DNA of 64,000 bases from Hydrangea macrophylla. Its lineage: Eukaryota; Streptophyta; Magnoliopsida; Cornales; Hydrangeaceae. The stretch's first letter is position 1. Each line of letters starts with the position of its first letter. A model generated the notes under the pieces. That model saw only the letters and a list, made by a program, of their open reading frames with translations, searched no databases and had not been told where the DNA came from. The position numbers were made by a program, and so were the translations under genes. Positions 56,206 through 64,000 of this stretch are shown in pieces. The stretch covers positions 29,772,637-29,836,636 of the forward strand of contig CM066994.1 of assembly GCA_033977485.1 (NCBI GenBank), read 5' to 3'.

Positions 56206-56487
56206 GGGGTGTGTTTGATAAAACTGAAAATTAAGTACTGAAAATTAAGCGCTGAATTTAAGTATTGAAAATTTTAAGTGATTTGTATTTGCAATACTGA
56301 AAATAGTGTTTCAAGAACTAAAACAAATTGCATTCGGTGATTATTTTTAGTAGAAATTTTTCACTTATCGTTTTAGTGGATTTTTCACTGCTTTTTCAAT
56401 TAAGTGGTACATTATCAAATGCACTGAAAAAAATTAAGTACTAAAAATTTTCATTTTCACCACTTAATTGAGTTATCAAACACACCC
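56206..56487. mobile_element. MITE upstream of NAC-C
   Basis: Terminal inverted repeats gggtgtgtttgataa and ttatcaaacacaccc flank a 280-bp AT-rich interior that folds back (aattaagtactgaaaatt strings). No clear target duplication. It lies about 530 bp before the NAC-C ATG. Confidence 0.85.
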
Positions 56488-56722
56488 TTACAGAAGCCTC
56501 AGTTTTTGCTACGCCATATTTTGGTGTATAAGGGCCATTGGCTTAAGTCCCTATAAAACAATTTGATTGGAAATAATCCCAACGTAAATAACATTAGAGA
56601 ATATATTAACCCAGTTTGATTGGAAATAAACCTTGTTTACATAAATAAATAAATAAAACACTCAAATAACATTTAAATATATTGATGAATCATATTCACA
56701 AATTAACCCAAAGGTTCTCTAC

Positions 56723-56863
56723 CCGTCTGATTAAAGCTAAGTAGTTAGCTATCCGGATAGAGTCCCATAAAACAATTTGATTGGAAATTAACCCGATGGT
56801 TGTCTATTTTTTAGGTGAAAACACCGTCTGATTAAAGCTAAGTAGTTAGTTATCCGGATAGAG
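56723..56863. repeat. Duplicated 40-bp promoter segment
   Basis: ccgtctgattaaagctaagt followed by agttag.tatccggatagag occurs at 56723-56762 and 56824-56863, 36 bases before the TATA box. Confidence 0.9.
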
Positions 56864-56898
56864 TTAGTAATATGCAATTAATCGAACACACCCATACC

Positions 56899-56907
56899 TA
56901 TATATAT
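56899..56907 (+). promoter_or_regulatory. NAC-C TATA box
   Basis: TATATATAT 116 bases before the ATG, matched in position and sequence by NAC-B. Confidence 0.65.
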
Positions 56908-57014
56908 GCTATCACATAGACGCATACCATCAAACTGTCTTACATTGCTCTATACTTTGGAGGAGAAAAATACCAATTTTGTGAAGTTCAACAGTACTTA
57001 CGTTCAGTTCATAT

Positions 57015-58334
57015 ATGAAGATGAAGATACCAGCAGGCTTTCGCTTTGTGCCAACGGACCAAGAGTTAATCACTCATTATCTCAATCTCAAGAAACCGGG
57101 TGAAGCTCTGTCGTCGAGTGGTCCAGTGATCGAGCGCGACGTTTATTCGTCTGCACCATGGAATATCTTCAACAACATTCAAGGAGACCCATGGGAGATG
57201 GTGAATACCTACGACAAATCCGATAAGAAAAGTGCTGATTATGTAATCCATGTCATAACCCCATTGAAGATGGTTAGCACGAATCGCGTCTCTAGATCCG
57301 CAGGGTGTGGGACATGGAAAGGGCAAACAACCGGCAAAAAAATCATGAATCGAAACGACGAGGTTATAGGTTTTAAGAAGATGTTGGTTTTTGAAACAAA
57401 GAACAAAGGAAAAGAGAGTGGTGAAAACGGTACACATTGGATCATGCATGAGTATTCACTTAAAGAGATCGTGGGTGCTGGTGATTATGTTCTTTGTAAA
57501 ATAAAGAGAGTTGAATTGAAGAAGTCGGATAAAAAGAGAACATTCGAGGAGATTAGTGGGGATCATAGAGATGGGATTAGTGATACACGTGGTGAGAATA
57601 TAGGGGAACCCCAGAAAATCATGAGATCACAAGAAGAAGACAATGGGAATCATAAGAGTTTTGATGCTATAGATGCCACTCCTTTGACGATGATACATGT
57701 TCCGGACATACCCCCATTACCGGACAAGGACAAGTTGGATATGGGTGATATTGACTTGGATTTTAGATTAGCAGATTTGGATTTCTGTTTGGGTGATATT
57801 GAGTTGGTGGATGATTATTGGCAACGACAAGAAGCCAATGAGAATATAGGGGAAGCCCAGAAACTCCTGAGATCACAAGAAGAAGACAATGGGAATCATA
57901 AGAGTTTTGATGCTATGGATGCCACTCCTTTGACGATGATATATGTTCCGGACATACCCCCATTACCAGACGAGGACAAGCTGGATCTGGGTGATATTGA
58001 TTTTGATTTGGATGAAGATTTGTATGCATACATGAATGCTTTAGACATGTCTGCAACTGAGAATAAACAAACAGCATCAAATGGTTTATTTTACTGTGAT
58101 ACATGCTGTGGAAATTTAGGGGAAGCCCAGACCATCATGAGATCACAAGATGAAGAAAACCCAAATCAAAAGAGTTTTGATGCATTAGACGCCACTGATT
58201 TGCCATTGATACATGTTCCGGACATGCCACCATTACAAGACTTATTTGATTTGGATGGATACATTAGTGCTTTAAACACGTCTTCACTTGATGTATATAC
58301 TGCAGAGCTTGATTGGTCCCTTAATTTGTTCTGA
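57015..58334 (+). CDS. NAC-C: NAC-domain transcription factor with triplicated C-terminal module
   Basis: 439 codons in one uninterrupted exon, although many NAC genes have introns inside the domain. NAC domain at about residues 5-168: subdomain A (PAGFRFVPTDQELITHYL), B (ERDVYSSAPWNIF), C (CGTWKGQTTGKKI), D (VFETKNKG...HWIMHEYSLKE) and E (GDYVLCKIKRVELKK); CGTWKGQT in place of the commoner GYWKATG marks a divergent NAC subgroup. A basic stretch at 162-175 may be a nuclear signal. The acidic tail has one module three times: residues about 193-252, 276-334 and 366-421 (RSQEEDN, KSFDA.DAT, VPD.PPL). It probably binds DNA as a dimer and regulates transcription; targets are unknown. The ATG at 57021 has a better context (A at -3) than 57015; choosing it would remove two residues. 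Confidence 0.93.
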   Translation: MKMKIPAGFRFVPTDQELITHYLNLKKPGEALSSSGPVIERDVYSSAPWNIFNNIQGDPWEMVNTYDKSDKKSADYVIHVITPLKMVSTNRVSRSAGCGTWKGQTTGKKIMNRNDEVIGFKKMLVFETKNKGKESGENGTHWIMHEYSLKEIVGAGDYVLCKIKRVELKKSDKKRTFEEISGDHRDGISDTRGENIGEPQKIMRSQEEDNGNHKSFDAIDATPLTMIHVPDIPPLPDKDKLDMGDIDLDFRLADLDFCLGDIELVDDYWQRQEANENIGEAQKLLRSQEEDNGNHKSFDAMDATPLTMIYVPDIPPLPDEDKLDLGDIDFDLDEDLYAYMNALDMSATENKQTASNGLFYCDTCCGNLGEAQTIMRSQDEENPNQKSFDALDATDLPLIHVPDMPPLQDLFDLDGYISALNTSSLDVYTAELDWSLNLF

Positions 58335-59810
58335 ATAAGGTTCTCTTTCACGATCAGTTTGGTGTTTTTAGATTTTCCGTTAGGAAAACACGGAAAGTTG
58401 TAATCTTTGTTCTTTACTAGACGATCGTTTGGTTACCATTAATTTGTTCTTGTGACTGGAGATTCTTGGTAATAGTAATACAATTCTTTTTCTGACTTTG
58501 ATGCTTTTTTTTTTTAATTTCTTTTTCTTAATTTTTTTGGGACAGAATGTTATGTTGTTATTGCTTGTGGAACAGCAGATTCTATATCTATTGTCTATTG
58601 TGTTTTTGTTGTTCATGTTCTCCTGAATTTCCTTTTTGTTTCTTAGTTGTATATGTAATATCATATCAGGGAAATTTGTCTTACTGTAACAAATCTGGTT
58701 TGCATGAGCAGATTTTATATCTATTGGTCACTGTTTGTTCTTGATCCTGTTCTTCTTAATGTCCTTCTATTTCCTGTAGCAAATCTGGTTTTTTCTTGAT
58801 CCTGTTCTTCTTAATGTCCTTCTATTTCTGCTTATGCATATAACATCATAAGGGAAAATAAGTTTCCTGTAGCAAATCTGCTTTATAGGTGAAAACAAAC
58901 TATGAGCCATCCCCAAACAAATGCTTGAGATATTCCTTAACTCTCTTCATTACACGAAAAAAAAAATTAGTACAACAGATGAGTCACATTTAGACAGACA
59001 ATTGAAATCTGCTGAACTGTGCCCTTTGCTTTAGATTTTTTTTTTCTTGGATTTTGTGAGTGAAAAGAAAAGGAATCCCCTGCACCATCACCGGTGCTTC
59101 GCAGCTTATGATGGAGATTATATATGAGTAATTTGAACAGTTATCCAAACTTATCTTTGCTTGCTGTTGACCAAGTACTTTGTTTCTAGGCCTTTTGGTT
59201 GTCTAATTTCATGCCTTTTGGTTGTCTTATTTCATACAATACTTAGGCATAATAATATTTACCCTTCAGGTTTGTGGACAGTTGAAGATTGATATACATT
59301 ACTGCTCATTCTCTAATAGCTTAAGCATTTGAAGTAACTGGTGACTTAACACGGACATATAGAGAATGAAAAGAAATACTATTTCACCTAGAGATGAGCT
59401 GCATTTATATCAGTAGTTCCATTGATTATATTTCAATGCTTAACTTGTTTGGTTTTTATGGAGTAACTTGTTTGGCACTGAATGTTATGTTCTTGATTCT
59501 GTTTCTTGTGAAACAGCAAAGTCTGCTAAGCTTCAAACTAGATCCATGAAAAAATAAAAAATAAAGGAAAGTTTTCTGACCAAAGCAGTCCATACAAACA
59601 TTAAAGAACTCACAGAGCTGTGTTTGGTTGGCTATATTTGAAAAGTGTTGCTTTTCTCTGTCAACAATCTTGTTACTGATTTCTAAGTCAGCATAACTAA
59701 GTTGTAAATACAAATAATCTCGTTATATATTATACCCAAGAACGCTTTCTTTCCTTTTTTTTTTTCTCTTCTTCTTCTTCTTCTTCTGTTAAGCACCCCA
59801 ACTACAAGAA

Positions 59811-59875
<65 letters not shown>

Positions 59876-60550
59876 TCTTTTCTGTAACGTCCCTTTTGGC
59901 AGAAACTAATTACCATGTAACCCTTTCTGTCACAACTAATTATGCAGCAAAAATGCATTTATAACTATGGAGACTATAAACATAAAGAAATAAGAATGAA
60001 TGATTTTGGAGAAAAATGATTTTGCCAACTGCTATAGCTGCCATTCTTTTTACACACTTGCTTCTGAGGAGACTTGACAGCAAATGCCAAACTTTCAGGG
60101 AAAAAAAACTGTTTTGGACAATTTAGGACACGTTATTGGATTTGTATTTCTTCATTTTGGACTCTATTTGCTATTTCTAGGTTGATTTTTCCATTGTAAA
60201 CCGTTTTGGACAGGTTTGGTTCTTTTTCGGACAGTTTAGGGCAGATTATTGGACTTGTTCATTAAAGATTTTTTTTTTTTTTTTTTTGCTAAACTTGTGC
60301 TTGTGTTGATTTGTCGATTTAAATGGTTCATTTTGTAAAGGTTGCTGAGTAGTTGCAACGTAGATCTAAGTTAATGGTGCCATCTGTTGGGGCGGGAAGC
60401 TGGGCAGTGGGCTGAGTGCAGAAAGCTTCTGAATAGAGTGGTTCTAAGCACCTTGATCAAGGATCGATGGTGCTGGCGTTGTGAGGACAGTGATGCAAAG
60501 GTCGAATAGGCTGATATGAGTTGTATCTTCCTCAGTTGTCAATGGGCATG
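58335..60550. other. 3' flank of NAC-C, no gene seen
   Basis: Matches 298-2590. It contains a (TTC)n/(GA)n tract at 59770-59870. Just before the LINE fragment it has a stretch (about 60378-60460, gttggggcgggaagctgggc) that copy 1 lacks. Confidence 0.6.
59813..59870. repeat. (GA)n microsatellite
   Basis: Pure GA tract, counterpart of 1884-1942. Confidence 0.95.
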
Positions 60551-60766
60551 GTCGTGATCATGGTGTGAATGCTTGATGCTTTTGGGTTGCTGTTCTTTGC
60601 ATTTATTTGGTCCATTTTGATTTGGCTTGCGAGAAATAATGTGATCTTTGAAATTGGGGAGATTGATAGATCGGAGACAATAGAACTTGTTAAAGCGAGA
60701 CTGTGCTGGTGGTTTAAATCAAGAGTAAAAGAAATATATATGTGCACTCGTTCACGAGCAAGTTGA
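60551..60766 (+). pseudogene. LINE ORF2 C-terminal fragment (copy 2)
   Basis: Same reading frame as 2595-2807 (WSILIWLARNNVIFEIGEI), with few residue changes and a shorter N-terminal part. It is a relic shared by both segmental copies. Confidence 0.55.
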
Positions 60767-60770
60767 GCAA

Positions 60771-61707
60771 TTAGATCGCTGTCGAGGTTGGAACCACCTC
60801 TGGGGAACATGAATTCATTTGTGGACAGTCTTGCAAAATCAACAGTTGATAGATCAAAGCTTTTGCTAGCAGTCATGGTTTTTGGTCCATCACTTTCTGC
60901 TTAAAATGTTTGTTTTCTGTCTTTTTTTTTTTTTGTTAACATCCAACTGTCTTTTATGGTATTTCTTGTATACTGTTGTGTGTAATTCATAGGACTATAA
61001 GGACAACTTTCAAATTGGTCTCTTTATACATTTTGTTTTAATAAGTAAAGGTCATTGCACACGTGATAGTGGAACCACTAAAATCAACTTTCAATAAAAA
61101 TCACGTGGTCCCGCTGTAATGGTTGTTGGGTTCACTGCGACATCTTTACGTCCATATGTATCGGTTTTCATGCATCCCATATCCTTATTTTAGCTTTTGA
61201 ACCCAAGTTAAGCCTTTGAATCCCATTGTACGCATGACGTATCCTCAAATTAATTAAGGTCCCAATTAATTAAGTTCCCAATTAATTAAGTTAAGCCTTC
61301 ATCCGCAATTTGAAGGGCTACTCAACCAAAGGCTTTTTCACCTATGAGATCCTCATTTTGATAAGAATATAGTCTAGCCATAGTCTTTTGTAAAATAATT
61401 TTACAAAGCAGCCTTCTGCCCAGAATTGAACAACAGTGAACTGTTGGCTATTCCAGAGTGAGGATTAATTTAGATCCTTTTTTTTAAGCTGGTTCTTTAC
61501 AATGTGTGCCATTTGTTAGTGGCTCACTCTGGACATTGTTATTAGTTACCAAGCAGTCCAATGATGTGGTCTTTGTACTAGTAAATTGTTTTCTTGATTA
61601 TGCATGCGTTATTAATTTCTTGATATGCCTACAAATTTTTTGAAGATTTTGTTATTTCAGGTTTCGATTGGGATGCATATGACTAGAACCTAAGGCTCAA
61701 ATTGTTG
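60771..61707. other. Intergenic, no gene seen
   Basis: Matches 2811-3655 with small insertions, including a triplicated aattaattaag unit (about 61247-61295) and an extra stretch near 61460-61500. Confidence 0.5.
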
Positions 61708-62117
61708 AGGGGAAAATACCTTTTACCCCCCTGTGGTTGCACACATTTTTTCATAACCCCCTATGGTTCATTTTGTAACACTTAACCCCCCTATACTAAT
61801 GACTGAAGTGGGCCTGTTAACTTTTCTAACGGAGAAAAGGAAATGACGTTAATACCCCCAAGCCTCTATACATAATCTTTTGGGGAAAATACCCTTTACC
61901 TCCCTGTGGTTACACACATTTTCTCATAACCTCCCTGTGGTTCATTTTTGTAACACTTAACCCCCCTGTACTAATGACTGAAGTGGGACTGCCGTTAGAA
62001 AAGTTAACAGTCTCACTTTAGTCATTAGTACAGGGGGGTTAAGTGTTACAAAATGAACCACATGGGGGTTATGAGAAAATGTATGTAACCACAGGGGGTA
62101 AAAGGTATTTCCCCCCC
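61708..62117. mobile_element. Foldback/MITE-like element (copy 2)
   Basis: Partial arm 61708-61881 followed by the complete foldback 61882-62117, the same arrangement as 3656-4063. Confidence 0.75.
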
Positions 62118-62756
62118 TTTTTTTTTTTACTTATCCAAATAATAATTCCGATTCAATATGGCTGTTCTCATTTTCCTTTAAATTTCTAGTACTATATTAT
62201 TTAACAAATGAAAAAAAAAAAAAAAATTTGCCGGATATATACCAAACAATCAGAGAATTAATTGTTCCTAAGAAAGACTACTCTATCATGTAGAGATCCG
62301 CCTAAAGCACACTCAGTTGAGATAAGGGCTTTCACTTGTGGTTCAATTTGGGTTTATACACGCAAACAAAAATCACATAGTGGCTACGCTTAAATATTTG
62401 CTTAATTGAGAGTTTGTGATTGGGGCCATAATTATTATTGTTAGAGTTGTTACTAGGGCTGAATTTTGGTTGATTGAGGTTGCGTCCCTGACTTAAGATG
62501 ATCAACGAGGAAAATTATTGAAAAGCTATGAAGCACGAACACGAATACGCCGATACGGATACGAATCGACAATGGTACGTCGATATGATAAATTCTAAAA
62601 AATGATGACACGACACTGCAGGGATGCACATTTTTTTATAATAAAAAATAGTTTAATTTTAAGCTCATTTCTTACGTTTTTCAGAAATGTTATTCAAATA
62701 TTTATAGGATGTTCATTTCACATTTTTCGAACGTTATTGTTTAATATTAAGAAAAT

Positions 62757-62800
<44 letters not shown>

Positions 62801-64000
62801 GATCGGACAATGAGGGTCTTGAGAGACTAATATCGGGAGAACGTGAGGAGATAAGTGATGTAATGCTTGACAAAATCAAATATGTTTTGGTTTTGAAAAT
62901 GTTAAAAAAAAAAAAAAAAAAACTAACAAAAGTCATCTTTTTGGTCAAAAAGAGCTTCTCTCCATGTCCCTTGAAGTGTTCCGCCATATGTCGATGATGT
63001 GTCCGCCTCTAAAAATTACATAACACGTATTTTCCATGTCTGATACGTGTCGAAGGTGTGTCAGATGAGTGTCGGTATCCGGTACATGTTGGACACGGGT
63101 ACTGAGCCATTTTCCGAAGTGTCGGTAATTCCTAGTTGAAAAGTATTGAGTTCATTGTAGTAGTGTCACTATTTACAAGATCAATGAGAAATATAGAAAA
63201 ATATTGAATGGTAATATAGAAAAATATTAAATTGTGTGGTGGTATGTATGTTGTAGTGATGGCGGGGGAGGAGGATCAATGCATATTATTTAAATTGGTA
63301 TATTTTTAAATTTTAAATAGGTCAGTGTAATTTTAAAAAACTACAAGGGAGGTCCGTGTAATCTGATACAATCTCGAGGGAGGTCAACGTAAACATTAGA
63401 GGAACAGTTAAGGTCATTTTTGGAAGAACAACGTAATTGTTTAATGACGAAAGCATTTTTTGTTAGGGGTGATAACGTTTTTGTAATTGAGGGGGAAAGG
63501 AGTTACCTAAACAGTAAACTCAAGAGAGGTAAGTGTAGTTATAACAAAAAAAAAAAAACCTACAGGCAGTGTATTAAACTTAACCTTGAGGGAGGTCAGA
63601 TTATTGTAAGTTAGCACAATTAATCCAAAGATATAACAAGTGTCCTATAATTGTAATTTTGTTACTACACATTGTTGTATCAGCCACTTCTTCATTTTTA
63701 TTAGCACTCTTGCTAGCAGTATCTATTTCAACAGTTCCACCCAGACATAGCTTAATCAGGACAAAGCTAATAGGAGCATCTACTAATCGTAGACAATCAT
63801 ATGTTCTATTTCGTTTGCGAATGTAGAGAATGTAAATAAAATCTATTTGGTGAGCGGGCATAAAAATTAAAAGAATATCCGATTTCACTTAAAGATTAAG
63901 CTGCATTTTGCCATATAGAACAAACGATTCTAGCAAAATCTGTCAAATAAATTCCATTGAACAAGCATTTGTCACTAAAAGGGCTAATTGGACTTATTTT
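62118..64000. other. Intergenic, no gene seen
   Basis: Matches 4064-5988. It includes (GA)n at 62758-62797 and poly-A near 62903-62922. Open frames at 62602-62997 are microsatellite-driven. Confidence 0.5.

Larger units (their letters stand above)
58062..64000 (+). repeat. Segmental duplication, copy 2 (NAC-C 3' end plus downstream DNA)
   Basis: Colinear with 1-5988 up to the window edge; the offset drifts from 58061 to 58012 through small indels. It retains the LINE-derived C-terminal fragment, double foldback and microsatellites. Confidence 0.95.

Overview
The window is nuclear DNA from a flowering plant, most likely a eudicot; I cannot name the species. The evidence is plant-type NAC transcription factor coding sequence, Ty3/gypsy chromoviruses (Del/Tekay type) and Athila-type LTR retrotransposons, a plant L1-type LINE, foldback/MITE-like elements, and AT-rich sequence with (GA)n microsatellites. 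I saw no rRNA, tRNA, CRISPR or bacterial-type features.

Layout. (1) 1-6360: the last 98 codons of a NAC gene (NAC-A) and about 6 kb of downstream DNA. (2) 6361-8038: AT-rich sequence without a recognisable gene. (3) 8039-48308: about 40 kb of nested LTR retrotransposons. Gypsy-1 (minus, chromovirus, only its 3' half left) is interrupted by Athila-like copy 2 (minus, broken). This is joined at about 18006 to the 3' LTR of Gypsy-2 (minus, chromovirus, 5' LTR at 44473-48308). That LTR is split by a 10.4-kb non-autonomous element (18505-28923, plus, TSD AAGAT), here called TRG. The Gypsy-2 leader region is split by Athila-like copy 1 (34803-43204, plus, TSD GATGC), whose two LTRs differ by two substitutions and one 13-bp repeat unit. 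(4) 48309-51058: intergenic DNA with TIR elements. (5) 51059-51679: NAC-B, with a whole NAC domain but truncated behind it, abutting a minus-strand LINE fragment (51695-54437). (6) 54439-57014: TIR element, tandem repeat, MITE and promoter. (7) 57015-58334: NAC-C, an intact 439-codon intronless NAC gene whose C-terminal region carries the same module three times. (8) 58335-64000: downstream DNA colinear with 298-5988.

How it fits together. Positions 1-5988 and 58062-64000 are copies of one segment, and NAC-B plus 54500-54800 is a third, gutted copy. Without the 40-kb retroelement block this was a compact NAC tandem array of at least three units. Two of the retroelements are non-autonomous: TRG keeps only gag remnants, and the Athila-like family keeps an open gag-protease frame but has no reverse transcriptase, RNase H or integrase. 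They would need proteins from autonomous relatives. Most pol genes here are broken. The only long undamaged protein genes are NAC-C, the NAC-domain part of NAC-B, and the Athila-like gag-protease.
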